Shown here piece after piece: positions 36,084 through 45,042 of a DNA stretch of 64,000 nucleotides. Position 1 is the first letter of the stretch. Every line of letters begins with the position of its first letter. This stretch comes from Dyadobacter sp. CY323 (lineage in GTDB: Bacteria; Bacteroidota; Bacteroidia; Cytophagales; Spirosomataceae), in the NCBI RefSeq assembly GCF_021390245.1, contig NZ_JAJUXH010000018.1:124001-188000 (forward strand), read 5' to 3'. The translations under genes were made by a program, and so were the position numbers. The notes beneath the pieces were generated by a model. It ran no database searches and had not been told where the DNA came from. It was given only the letters and a program-made list of their open reading frames with translations.

Positions 36084-37069
36084 AAAAGGCATCAATCAAA
36101 TATGTGTCGGCCTATTTACCTGAAAATGTGGTATATAACCAGCAAATTGAGGACAAGATCAGGTTCGAAGGCAAAAAAATAGATCAGGGTTTTTTAGAAA
36201 AGCTTTTCGGGAGCCGTACCCGCAGGATTGCTTCGGATGATATGCAGGTGAGTGACCTGGCCAGCCAGGCCGCACAGTCGGTTATTAATGCAAACAGAGA
36301 TACTGTGATTGATCTTTTGATCTTTGCCGCAGCCTCCTCCGACCTTATTGAGCCTGCGACAGCCAACATTATTCAAGGCAAACTTGGACTCACGTGCCCG
36401 GTTATGGACATCAAAAATGCCTGCAACAGTTTTGTGTCTGCCATTCAAGTTTCGTCTGCGTTTATAGAGGCAGGTATGTACGAAAATATCCTGGTCGTTT
36501 GCGGGGAAAAACTGGGTGAGGTAGTCAATTACTCGCCACAGACCAGTGAGGAATTAAGAAAGTGTATTTCCGGATATAGCCTGGGAGATGCAGGGGCTGC
36601 CATGCTATTGGGTAAAAACGGCAGTGAAATTGTGTATCAAAAATTCAGGTCCTGGGGTGAATACTGGCAGCTTTGCACGGTGGAAGGCGGCGGTTCAATG
36701 GCTTACCGTGACTATGATAAATATTATTTCCAAAGTGATTCCAGAGGATTAAAGAAGATATTTGAAGATGAGGGCCCGAAATTCGTGAATGAATGTCTGA
36801 ATGAGTCAGGTTGGAGGCGTGGCGATATAGATTGCGTGGTATCTCATCAGATTTCTTCGACCACCACCGATCAGATCGCAAGATATAGTGGTATTCCGGC
36901 GTCCAGGTTTGTTAATACATTTGGCAAATATGGAAACACGGCTGCCGCAACCATTCCACTGGCGTTAAATGAAGCCATTGAGGCAGGAAAATTAACGAAA
37001 GGCGATAAATTAATGCTTCTGGGTCTTGGAGCGGGAGTAAGTTTATCAGTTCAATTAGTGGAATGGTAA
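36080..37069 (+). CDS. OleA/FabH-like ketosynthase III
   Basis: 329 residues from ATG 36080, which overlaps the upstream stop by four bases; a longer open frame from 36053 lies within the oxygenase gene and was not used. The catalytic triad of the thiolase fold is complete: Cys115 in KNACNSF, His256 in SHQISS, Asn286 in GKYGNTAA. KASIII-type enzymes join an acyl-CoA or acyl-ACP to another; OleA does a head-to-head Claisen condensation of two acyl-CoAs to a beta-keto acid. Together with the AMP ligase and reductase genes downstream, the OleA role is more likely than FabH, though this is inferred. Confidence 0.85.
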   Translation: MKKASIKYVSAYLPENVVYNQQIEDKIRFEGKKIDQGFLEKLFGSRTRRIASDDMQVSDLASQAAQSVINANRDTVIDLLIFAAASSDLIEPATANIIQGKLGLTCPVMDIKNACNSFVSAIQVSSAFIEAGMYENILVVCGEKLGEVVNYSPQTSEELRKCISGYSLGDAGAAMLLGKNGSEIVYQKFRSWGEYWQLCTVEGGGSMAYRDYDKYYFQSDSRGLKKIFEDEGPKFVNECLNESGWRRGDIDCVVSHQISSTTTDQIARYSGIPASRFVNTFGKYGNTAAATIPLALNEAIEAGKLTKGDKLMLLGLGAGVSLSVQLVEW

Positions 37070-37070
37070 T

Positions 37071-38600
37071 ATGACACATTATACCAATTATTTTGTAGAA
37101 GCATTAAGGAATCGCATTGAGTCCGACATTATACTGTATGAGGGAGGCAAGTCGATCACAGCCGGATTATTGCTGAACTCTGCTTATTCGCTGGCAACCG
37201 CATTACACGACAGCGGCGTGAACAAAGGTGATAAAGTGGTGATGGCCGTAAAGCCGGGGATTGAGTTTTTGCAGGTGATGTATGCCAACATGATGGTAGG
37301 AACGATCATTTCCATCATAGATCCTGAAATGGGTCGTGAAAATTATTTGCAGAAATTAAAACAATTCGCTCCCGATCACGCATTTGTCGATAGCAAGCTG
37401 ATCCTGCTGAATGAGCATCCCGTGCTCAAATTTGCAGTGCTGAGACTGAATAAAACGGTTCCGTCCTTTCCGAGAATCAAAAACTGTCAGCTATTTACCA
37501 CAGGTACCTGGCTGCCATTGTTTCAAAAACATAAGAAGGTTGCCCGATTGATCAAAGGACAAGCCCCTACCCCAGATTTTACACCTATCGAGGAAAAAAG
37601 TGATTTTTTGATTACATATACGAGTGGAACGTTAAGTGAGCCGAAAGGAGTTGTTCACCACTATTCTGGCTTGTCCAACAGCATTAAACATCTGACAAAA
37701 TTACTTCTTGACAACAAGGATGAGATACTGGCGACGCATTTGCCACATTATGCACTTTTGGGAATCAATGCCGGGATTAAGGTTTACCTGTGGGACAATA
37801 AAATGGATCCTGCGTCAAAAATTCGCTTTATCATTGAGCGGAATATCACTACTTTGTTTGGTCCGCCCAGCGATTTTATACCCATCATTAATTACCTGAA
37901 TCAAAAGGCGTCTAAATTTCCGGATTGTGTCAGAAATATTTATCTAGGCTCTGCACCGATATATAATCCATTTCTGTCGAAACTCGTCCATTTATCTGAT
38001 ACATTGAAAATTACCTGCATGTATGGCATGACCGAGAATTTGCTGGTTACCATCCAGGACGGGCGCCGGAAGCTGGCAGATACGACGGAGGGTGATTTGG
38101 TAGGCAAGCCATTACCAAACGTACAGTTATCCATTGCAGACGACGGTGAAATTTGTATCCAATCGGATCAGATTTATTCGCATTACTGGCAGATGGAAAA
38201 GACACAGGATCTTCATTTTACCGGTGATATAGGCAAAATCGACGATCTTGGGCGGCTTATCCTTTTGGGTCGAAAAAAATACATGATGATTCGGGGCAAC
38301 TTCAACATTTACCCAGGTCTTTACGAGCCTACGATACATAAGATAGATGGGGTCAAAGAGGCTGTTATGGTCGGGATTTATAATGATGAAAAGGCCGATG
38401 AAGACATTATTCTCGTGATCGATGGCGAAGAAAAGCTAAATGAAACTATGGTTATGAAGCAGCTCATTACTGGCAAATATTCCATTGATAAAGAAGCACT
38501 GCCCGACAGGATCATTTTTAGGCCCATACCGCATTCCGGCAGACAAGCAAAAATAGATCGGAAGCAGCTGGTGCAACAATTGACTGCTGAAAACCGATGA
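37071..38600 (+). CDS. AMP-dependent acyl ligase, OleC-like
   Basis: 509 residues of the adenylate-forming family: the P-loop LITYTSGTLSEPKGVVHHYS near residue 185, YGMTENL, GEICIQSDQIY, HFTGDIGKIDDLGRLILLGR and a C-terminal subdomain ending near DRIIFRPIPHSGRQAKIDRK. The catalytic lysine would be in GRQAKIDRK. In ole clusters OleC, of this family, turns a beta-hydroxy acid into a beta-lactone; other members make acyl-AMP or acyl-CoA. It lies one base after the ketosynthase stop and overlaps the reductase start by four bases. Confidence 0.85.
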   Translation: MTHYTNYFVEALRNRIESDIILYEGGKSITAGLLLNSAYSLATALHDSGVNKGDKVVMAVKPGIEFLQVMYANMMVGTIISIIDPEMGRENYLQKLKQFAPDHAFVDSKLILLNEHPVLKFAVLRLNKTVPSFPRIKNCQLFTTGTWLPLFQKHKKVARLIKGQAPTPDFTPIEEKSDFLITYTSGTLSEPKGVVHHYSGLSNSIKHLTKLLLDNKDEILATHLPHYALLGINAGIKVYLWDNKMDPASKIRFIIERNITTLFGPPSDFIPIINYLNQKASKFPDCVRNIYLGSAPIYNPFLSKLVHLSDTLKITCMYGMTENLLVTIQDGRRKLADTTEGDLVGKPLPNVQLSIADDGEICIQSDQIYSHYWQMEKTQDLHFTGDIGKIDDLGRLILLGRKKYMMIRGNFNIYPGLYEPTIHKIDGVKEAVMVGIYNDEKADEDIILVIDGEEKLNETMVMKQLITGKYSIDKEALPDRIIFRPIPHSGRQAKIDRKQLVQQLTAENR

Positions 38601-39562
38601 AGATTCTCGTTACAGGAGCATCCGGATTTATTGGAGGCAATCTTGTTGAAATGCTAGCAGCTGACGGGCGCAGTGAAATTTGGGCAACCGGAAGGTCATT
38701 TACCAATAAATTTGACCCGTATATTAATGTAACATATTTTCAACAGGATTTGAGCGCAGACATTCCCGATCAAGATTGTGATGTTTGCATTCACTGTGCA
38801 GGCTTGGCCGACGACAAGGCCTCCAAAGAACAATTCGACAATCACAATGTAAAGGCAACCGAAAATCTTTTACGTGCTGTTCGCCATTGTAACTTACTGA
38901 TTTTCATATCGTCGGCATCCGTTTATGATTTTGCTGACGGAACAGTGAAATTTGAACAGGATGCTCACATGAATAACCACCTTTCTTTATATGGGCAGAG
39001 CAAGTTGCTGGCCGAAGAGGTGGTTCGAGCATCCGGGATTAATTCTGTGTACATTTTAAGGCCCAGGGCTGTTTACGGTCGCGGTGACCGGGTGTTGCTT
39101 CCCCGAATCCTTGGATTAGTTAGAAACGGAAAGATGATTTTACCCCGCAAGCTAAGTTCAAGAGCCAGTATGACGCACATAGGAAATCTTAGTGAAATGG
39201 TTGTGAAATGTTTCGCCCAGTCAGCCCCGGGGACGCATATTTTTAATGTGGCTGATAAAATCACCTATGATTTAAAGAGTGTATTTGGCGAAATTTTGAA
39301 GCAAAAATCAGGGAGTAAGGCATTTGTTTTCATTCCGATGCCGATCGTTGCGTTTTTTGTTTTTGTTGGATCCTACCTTGGTGTTGGGGGAAGGCTAAGC
39401 AAGCAAGCTTTGAAATATGTTACAGAGGATTCGGTGATCAGTGTGGAGAAAGCTGAAAAATTACTCGGTTATGCAGGTCAACACGAGTTTTTCAGCAGTA
39501 TGGGTGAGTTGGATATTCCTCAGACTCGTTCTCGCATTCGGAGCGGGATAACTCACTATTAA
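38597..39562 (+). CDS. NAD(P)-dependent epimerase/reductase, OleD-like
   Basis: 321 residues of the extended SDR type. It has the Rossmann motif TGASGFIGG (residues 6-14), the catalytic pair Tyr132-x-x-x-Lys136 (SLYGQSK), ISSASVY, and a C-terminal hydrophobic segment (FIPMPIVAFFVFVGSYLGVG) that suggests membrane association, as in the 3-beta-hydroxysteroid-dehydrogenase-like OleD. OleD reduces the beta-keto acid made by OleA. The ATGA overlap with the ligase gene ties it to the operon. Its 3' end overlaps by four bases the convergent esterase gene. Confidence 0.84.
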   Translation: MKILVTGASGFIGGNLVEMLAADGRSEIWATGRSFTNKFDPYINVTYFQQDLSADIPDQDCDVCIHCAGLADDKASKEQFDNHNVKATENLLRAVRHCNLLIFISSASVYDFADGTVKFEQDAHMNNHLSLYGQSKLLAEEVVRASGINSVYILRPRAVYGRGDRVLLPRILGLVRNGKMILPRKLSSRASMTHIGNLSEMVVKCFAQSAPGTHIFNVADKITYDLKSVFGEILKQKSGSKAFVFIPMPIVAFFVFVGSYLGVGGRLSKQALKYVTEDSVISVEKAEKLLGYAGQHEFFSSMGELDIPQTRSRIRSGITHY

Positions 39563-40365
39563 GCCGGAAGCTGCGCGACAAAAAACCGGATACTCTCGAT
39601 CACATGCTTTTCCCAGTAGCTCCATTCGTGTCCGCCCGAATGCTCAGCATACTCATGCGGGATACCAAACTTTTCCATTTCCCGGTGCAGGGCCCGGTTA
39701 TGTTCGATCAACTGATCGGAGGTGCCGCAGTCGAAACGTATAGGTGGCAGGTTCTCACGATACCGGATAAATGTGCTCAGCACATCTTCATCGACCTGAT
39801 CTTCCTGGCGGTAGTTGTCCAGGCTTTCTACCACGAACAGCTCCATTTGTTCCAGCCTGGTAATGGAAGAATGTGCCGCAATGCCGCTGAAACGATTCCC
39901 GTATTTGGCCCCGATCCGGAGTGCACCGAAACCACCCATCGACAAGCCACCCAGAAAAAACGGTGAGTCGTTATCCACCCCTACGATTTTTTCCGCCAGC
40001 ACATCACACACATCCTCAGCGATCCATTTCTCAAAATCACATTGGTGGTGAGGAAGATACGCCGAACCGTCTCCCCAAAGCCCATCGGAAGGCATGGCGA
40101 TGATCACGGGTGGGATCTCTCCGCCTTTAATCATTCCCATAGCGCGGATATGGACGCCCGTACCATAAGCCCAGGACCAGGCGCTTCCATATACCCCATG
40201 CAGCAAAATAATGACGGGCACCGATTGTGCATCCCCGAGATCGGGCGGAGCAAACACGCAAATATCGCCCCTCCCTTTCAAATGCGGGCTTTTTACTGTG
40301 ATGAACCTTAAATGGTCTTTTTCAAATCTGGGGTCGGAAATCTCTGCGGTTCTGAATCGGGACAT
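39559..40365 (-). CDS. Esterase-D-type alpha/beta hydrolase
   Basis: 268 residues, no signal peptide. The oxyanion stretch is VPVIILLHGVYGSAWSW, the nucleophile is in LGGLSMGGFGAL and the catalytic His is in GGHEWSYW near the C terminus. It resembles the putative esterase family (esterase D, S-formylglutathione hydrolase, tributyrin esterase). It follows a zinc alcohol dehydrogenase gene by nine bases, a pairing reminiscent of formaldehyde or other aldehyde-thiol oxidation, where the dehydrogenase makes a thioester and the hydrolase opens it; that role is only an idea here. Confidence 0.88.
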   Translation of the reverse strand: MSRFRTAEISDPRFEKDHLRFITVKSPHLKGRGDICVFAPPDLGDAQSVPVIILLHGVYGSAWSWAYGTGVHIRAMGMIKGGEIPPVIIAMPSDGLWGDGSAYLPHHQCDFEKWIAEDVCDVLAEKIVGVDNDSPFFLGGLSMGGFGALRIGAKYGNRFSGIAAHSSITRLEQMELFVVESLDNYRQEDQVDEDVLSTFIRYRENLPPIRFDCGTSDQLIEHNRALHREMEKFGIPHEYAEHSGGHEWSYWEKHVIESIRFFVAQLPA

Positions 40366-40374
40366 ACAAATAGA

Positions 40375-41493
40375 TTATTCAAAAACAATCACTCCTTTGG
40401 CATTTCTGCCGTTTAACAAATCATCAAAGGCTTGCCCCAGCCCGGAAAGCGGGTAAGTCCGGGTTACCATTTCTTCGAGCAGCATTGCACCGTTTTCATA
40501 GTGTGCAACGATTTGGGGAAAATCAATTTGCGGGCGGCATTTTCCGTATAATGGGTTGATGTAGATCTTATCCCATTCAAAAAGATTCATATCGATGGTA
40601 ATTTCCTGCTCGATACCGCTTACCTGTACCGCAGTGCCTGCATTCCGCACCATGGCCAGCGGCGCCGCACCCAGCTCCGGAATGGCGGTACACTCAAAAG
40701 CGTAGTCCGCGCCCCTGCCATTGCAAAGTGCTTTTACACGTTTTGCAGCCCGCATGAGGCCTTTGTCCTCTCTATCTGCCAGAATTGTATGGGTCGCTCC
40801 GAAAGCTACTGCTGCTTCCAGCCTTTGCGGATTCACGTCAACTGCGATGATCACCGATGCTCCCGCAACTTTTGCACCCTGAATCACATTGAGCCCTACA
40901 CCTCCTGTACCCAATACGGCAACAGAGGAACCGGGTTTTACCTTTGCTGCATTTACCACCGAACCATATCCCGTCATGACCCCGCAGCTGATGATACTCG
41001 CAGCCGGAAAGGACATACTCGCGGAAGGATTTTTGACAACAGCCAGGGCTTTTACCAGGACATATTCAGACAAGGTGCCCAGATTAAATGAGCGTTCGAT
41101 CGGCTGACCGTTCCAGGTGGTACCTGCGAGATGGGCATGTCCGGGCGTGTATCCGTTTCCTCCTGCAACTACCGGAGAATTGATCTCGCAGATATGTTCA
41201 TTCCCTTCCAGGCACTGAAAACAATGGCCGCAGGGAGTGGCCCAGTTCATGATCACGTGATCGCCGGCGGCAACGCCAGTTACATCCTTCCCGGTTTTAT
41301 GAACGATCCCGGCGCCCTCGTGCCCCATCACAATCGGCTTCCCCCAGCTTAATGAATCAAAGTCGGTATGGCACAGCCCGGCCGCTTTCATTTTTACGAT
41401 CACTTCATCGTCGTCCGGTTCCTGGATTTCAATTTCTTCAATGTTGAAATTTCCAAGGCCATCTGCCACGGCCGCTTTACAATGTATAAACAT
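40375..41493 (-). CDS. Zinc-dependent alcohol dehydrogenase (class III-like / MDR)
   Basis: 372 residues of the medium-chain dehydrogenase family. The catalytic zinc site is LCHTDFDS, GHEGAG and, later, CGVMTGYGS; the structural zinc cysteines are in CGHCFQCLEGNEHIC; the Rossmann fold is VAVLGTGGVGLNVIQGA. This length and layout fit the class III / aryl-alcohol branch. The gene is the middle member of a PhyH - dehydrogenase - esterase operon, 28 bases from the PhyH gene and nine from the esterase gene. Confidence 0.92.
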   Translation of the reverse strand: MFIHCKAAVADGLGNFNIEEIEIQEPDDDEVIVKMKAAGLCHTDFDSLSWGKPIVMGHEGAGIVHKTGKDVTGVAAGDHVIMNWATPCGHCFQCLEGNEHICEINSPVVAGGNGYTPGHAHLAGTTWNGQPIERSFNLGTLSEYVLVKALAVVKNPSASMSFPAASIISCGVMTGYGSVVNAAKVKPGSSVAVLGTGGVGLNVIQGAKVAGASVIIAVDVNPQRLEAAVAFGATHTILADREDKGLMRAAKRVKALCNGRGADYAFECTAIPELGAAPLAMVRNAGTAVQVSGIEQEITIDMNLFEWDKIYINPLYGKCRPQIDFPQIVAHYENGAMLLEEMVTRTYPLSGLGQAFDDLLNGRNAKGVIVFE

Positions 41494-41520
41494 AGGACAG
41501 CTTTTTTTGAATGTTAGATT

Positions 41521-42408
41521 TTAGTGATCGCCGGAATACAATAAGGGAAAAAACCGGCCCTGCATCTTTTCTCCTTTGGCAATGACCGGCACTCCCGCCA
41601 GTAATTCGTCATTGGTATCCGATATGGTCCCGTCTTTGAAGACGTTCAGCACAAAAGCTCTCCTGGATCGCTCGGATCTGTTTTCATAGGAGCCATGCAC
41701 CATGAGCGGATGATGGAATGTCGCATATCCCCGTTTCATTTCTATCGGTACCGGCTTAAATTCCGCTTTCTGCTCTTCGGTCAGGAAATCCATCAGGCCG
41801 TCCATCTCACCAGCAATTTCAGGCTTTTCAAGCAGCCCCCAGTTATGGCTTCCCGGTACGTAATACAGGCAGCCGTTTTCTACACTTGCATCGTCCAGCC
41901 CTGTCCAGCAGGTAAGATGTGCCATATCCACCGTGCGCGTCCAGTACGAATAATCCTGGTGCCAGGCCACCACGCCGCCATGTTTGGCAGGCTTGCAAAA
42001 CAGCTGGTCATGCCAGAACCGGATGGGGCTGTTGCCCAGCAACTGGCTCGCTGCCATCACAAATGCCGGGTTCCATAATACATCATGAAAGCCCCTGGTA
42101 ACCCGCCAGGCACCCAGCGCGTGTAATAATACCGCATTGGGATCGGCAGATTCGTTGGAATGAAACTCATAAAAAAGTTCGTGTCCCGGATATCCTGGCT
42201 CCGTACTCACGGCCAGCTCCTCGTTGAGGATATCCACCTGCCACGGTTCCAGGAGTTTGATGTTGGAAAGGTAGCCGTTTTCATTAAAGAAGCGGACCTG
42301 TTGCTCAGAAAGTTTGTACTGGTCCCATTCCTGTGCCGTAGCAGGTTGTTTAAAAAGATCGGATATCATTTCGTGATACCGCGACAGATCATTGGCTTGT
42401 ACGTTCAT
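41521..42408 (-). CDS. Phytanoyl-CoA dioxygenase (PhyH) family protein
   Basis: 295 residues of the PhyH-type Fe(II)/2-oxoglutarate oxygenases. The HxD part of the metal triad is in AWHQDYSYW, and the distal His is in HHPLMVHGSYENRSERSRRA, where an Arg for 2-oxoglutarate follows. It should hydroxylate an organic substrate in the cytoplasm; which one is not readable. It is the first gene of the three-gene operon and is divergent from an AraC regulator. Confidence 0.9.
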   Translation of the reverse strand: MNVQANDLSRYHEMISDLFKQPATAQEWDQYKLSEQQVRFFNENGYLSNIKLLEPWQVDILNEELAVSTEPGYPGHELFYEFHSNESADPNAVLLHALGAWRVTRGFHDVLWNPAFVMAASQLLGNSPIRFWHDQLFCKPAKHGGVVAWHQDYSYWTRTVDMAHLTCWTGLDDASVENGCLYYVPGSHNWGLLEKPEIAGEMDGLMDFLTEEQKAEFKPVPIEMKRGYATFHHPLMVHGSYENRSERSRRAFVLNVFKDGTISDTNDELLAGVPVIAKGEKMQGRFFPLLYSGDH

Positions 42409-42573
42409 TATTCTATAATTGGATTATCTAATGCAGTTAAAACAGTGTAAATATCTGCTGAAATACGTCGCAGTAAATTGCCTAAGTTGATCAATTAGTA
42501 ACCTATTTTGTGTTATATTTCATTCTTTTCGAGTACATTATGCCATAATAAGTTATTGGTAAATAAATTCACC

Positions 42574-43446
42574 ATGAAAGCCCATTTTGAACAAGTCAGA
42601 CCATTGCCTGAAAATTCATTCAAGGTATTTCTTCATGAAGTTGATGAATTTGATGCTCCGTGGCATTATCATCCCGAGTTTGAGCTGACCTTAATTCTGA
42701 ATAGCCAGGGGGTCCGGTATGTTGGCAATAACATTGAAAACTTTGGCGAAGGCGACCTGGTATTACTGGGCCCCAACCTCCCCCATTGCTGGAAAAACAA
42801 TTATAACGATCACAAGGTCGCACGTGCCATCGTGATCCAATGGCAGGAACAGTTCCTGGGCGCAGGCTGGGTGGCGAATCCGGAATTTAACCATATCCGC
42901 CGGTTGTTGCAGCTGGCGAGCCAGGGTACCCGTTTTAAACAACCGGTATCAAACCAGATACAGGAAATGATGCTCCGGTTGCTCGATCTGTCCCCCTTCA
43001 AAAAACTGATGCAGCTGCTGGAAATACTCGATCTCCTCGCGGAGGCCGAGGAAAAACAGCTGCTTTGTGAACAAGGTTTTATTTACCCCATCAACTACGA
43101 AGACAACCAGCGGATCAACCTTGTCTATAATTACGTCCGAAAACATTATGACAAGAAGATCACCCTGAACACCATCGCCAGCCTCGTCCATATGAACGAA
43201 GAATCCTTTTCCCGGTTCTTCAGCAGGATCATTCACAAGCCGTTTTTTACTTTTCTCAACGAATACAGGGTCAATATGGCCTGCAAGCTGCTGATCGAGA
43301 CCGATATGCAGGTGGCCCAGATCAGCTATGCCTGCGGCTACGAAAGTCTCCCGTTCTTTTACAGGCAATTCACCAAGTTCAGTCACATGCCCCCGCTGGC
43401 TTACAGAAAGAAGTTTCATCAGACTTCCGTCCGGCCGACAGATTAG
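42574..43446 (+). CDS. AraC-family regulator with cupin sensing domain
   Basis: 290 residues from ATG 42574 (MKAHFEQVRPLPENS); the frame is open further upstream but that part (rich in Ser and Phe) is not conserved. The N-terminal half is a cupin: WHYHPEFELTLILNSQGVRY and GDLVLLGPNLPHCW. The C-terminal 100 residues carry two helix-turn-helix units (LNTIASLVHMNEESFSRFFS, VAQISYACGYESLPFFYRQF) and end with PLAYRKKF. It is divergent from the PhyH-led operon across 165 bases and is its likely regulator. Its 3' end overlaps by four bases the convergent Gfo/Idh gene. Confidence 0.93.
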   Translation: MKAHFEQVRPLPENSFKVFLHEVDEFDAPWHYHPEFELTLILNSQGVRYVGNNIENFGEGDLVLLGPNLPHCWKNNYNDHKVARAIVIQWQEQFLGAGWVANPEFNHIRRLLQLASQGTRFKQPVSNQIQEMMLRLLDLSPFKKLMQLLEILDLLAEAEEKQLLCEQGFIYPINYEDNQRINLVYNYVRKHYDKKITLNTIASLVHMNEESFSRFFSRIIHKPFFTFLNEYRVNMACKLLIETDMQVAQISYACGYESLPFFYRQFTKFSHMPPLAYRKKFHQTSVRPTD

Positions 43447-44756
43447 ACGACCGGCAGCTTGTATCCATTAAAGTATTCCTTGGTAATGAGCTTATTAGCC
43501 TCGCTGTCGTCGAACTTTCCTTTCTCTTTGTCCCAATTCAATTTTTTGCCCGTCCGGTAAGCGATGTTTCCCATTTGTGCGAAGATGGCGATGTCCGCGC
43601 CAACTTTAACGGGTGCATTCAAATCTTCCAACTTTCGTGACCTGACTACTTCTATAAAGTTTTTGGCGTGAAGATCCAGTCCATTATCCTGTTTCGTCTG
43701 CAATGCCACCGCCTCCATTCTCTTGCCTTCCGGAATCACTTCCCACCCGTCGCGGTCCACGACCAGCGTGCCGTTGGTACCAATAAATGCAATGCCATGT
43801 TGTCTTCCGTAAGGTCCGTCATCAATTCCCATCGCATGTTCCCATTGAATGTTGAAGTCTTCGAATTCGTATACCGTTGTGAGGGTATCGGGCGTTTCGG
43901 CTCCTGAATCCGGGGAAGCAAATTTGCCTCCGGCCGCCATCACACTTTTGGGCGTATCAGCCTTCATGCCGAGTAATGCATAATCCAGCAAATGCACGCC
44001 CCAGTCGGTCATCAGTCCGCCTGCATAATCCCAAAACCAACGGAAATTGAAATGAAAACGGTTTGGATTAAATGGTCGTTTTTGAGCCGGTCCAAGCCAC
44101 ATATCGTAATCCACACCGGCGGGCGGATTGGCATCCGGAAGTTTTACGATCGGGTTTACCCAGGCGAAGTAAGACCAAACTTTCACAAGCCGCATTTTAC
44201 CCAACTTGCCGGAATGCACAAACGCGATGGCATCGCGGAAATGTTTCTGGCTTCTCTGCCACTGCCCTACCTGCACCACCCGGCCCGACTGTTTTTGGGC
44301 GGCTACCATGCTACGGCATTCAGCGATCGAATTGCCGATCGGTTTTTCGACATACACATCTTTTCCTGCCTGACATGCTTCCACCATCATCAGGCAATGC
44401 CAATGATCGGGAGCTCCGATAATGACCGCGTCTATGGATTTGTCGGCCAGTAACTGGCGGTAATCCGAGTAAGTTTTGACTTTCATTCCTTTCGCGTCGA
44501 GTTCTTTGACGCGCTTATCCAGGACATTTTTATCCACATCGCAAAGCGCCACGCATTCAACGCCGGGATTTTTTAAAATGGCGGTAAGGTCCGACCATCC
44601 CATTCCATTAACCCCGATCGCCCCGACACGAATCACGTCTGCGGCCGGTGAAAGGTTGGGAAAGGCAGATACAACCGAGGGGATTAGGGAACTCAGACTC
44701 GCGCCTGCCGCGACCGCCGAGGCAGATCGTATAAACCTTCTTCTTGATTTTTCCAT
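43443..44756 (-). CDS. Gfo/Idh/MocA-family oxidoreductase, exported by Tat
   Basis: 437 residues. The N terminus has a twin-arginine signal (EKSRRRFIRSASAVAAGASL), so it acts in the periplasm. The NAD-binding domain follows (VIRVGAIGVNGMGW, VYVEKPIGNS with the family's catalytic EKP) and then the Gfo/Idh C-terminal domain (WDYAGGLMTDWGVHLLDYAL). Such enzymes oxidise sugars or glycosides using a tightly bound NAD. It lies downstream of a SusD fragment on the same strand, so it probably belonged to a SusC-SusD-oxidoreductase operon whose 5' half is lost; it may now lack its own promoter. Confidence 0.92.
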   Translation of the reverse strand: MEKSRRRFIRSASAVAAGASLSSLIPSVVSAFPNLSPAADVIRVGAIGVNGMGWSDLTAILKNPGVECVALCDVDKNVLDKRVKELDAKGMKVKTYSDYRQLLADKSIDAVIIGAPDHWHCLMMVEACQAGKDVYVEKPIGNSIAECRSMVAAQKQSGRVVQVGQWQRSQKHFRDAIAFVHSGKLGKMRLVKVWSYFAWVNPIVKLPDANPPAGVDYDMWLGPAQKRPFNPNRFHFNFRWFWDYAGGLMTDWGVHLLDYALLGMKADTPKSVMAAGGKFASPDSGAETPDTLTTVYEFEDFNIQWEHAMGIDDGPYGRQHGIAFIGTNGTLVVDRDGWEVIPEGKRMEAVALQTKQDNGLDLHAKNFIEVVRSRKLEDLNAPVKVGADIAIFAQMGNIAYRTGKKLNWDKEKGKFDDSEANKLITKEYFNGYKLPVV

Positions 44757-44829
44757 GTTTTACTTACTGGTTGCTTTTATCAAGTTCACTTAAATATCTA
44801 AAAAGGGTTAGGAATAGAAAATACTGTGT

Positions 44830-45042
44830 TTAATATCCGGGATTTTGGACAAGCTGAGGCGAAACCAGCAGAACAGACTGTCCGATCGGCATGATGTTGG
44901 TGTGGTCATCCGCATCGGGTTTCTTATCCCACCAGGTACCTTTTGTGAATTTATCAAAACGGATAAGATCAGTCCGCCGGCGGCTTTCAGCCAGAAATTC
45001 GCGGCCCCATTCGTCGAGCAACTCCTGCTCGGTGAGCTCCAT
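44830..45042 (-). pseudogene. RagB/SusD lipoprotein, C-terminal fragment
   Basis: 70 codons encoding only the end of a SusD: ELLDEWGREFLAESRRRTDL, RFDKFTKGTWWDKKP and the terminal LVQNPGY. The signal sequence and the first 450 or so residues are missing; the fragment ends where a plus-strand SusC fragment begins (near 45040). Confidence 0.88.

Noticed and set aside
39559..40365. The esterase as the missing OleB of the Ole-like operon
   Set aside because: It is on the opposite strand, is coupled to an alcohol dehydrogenase, and is esterase-D-like instead of the haloalkane-dehalogenase type expected for OleB.
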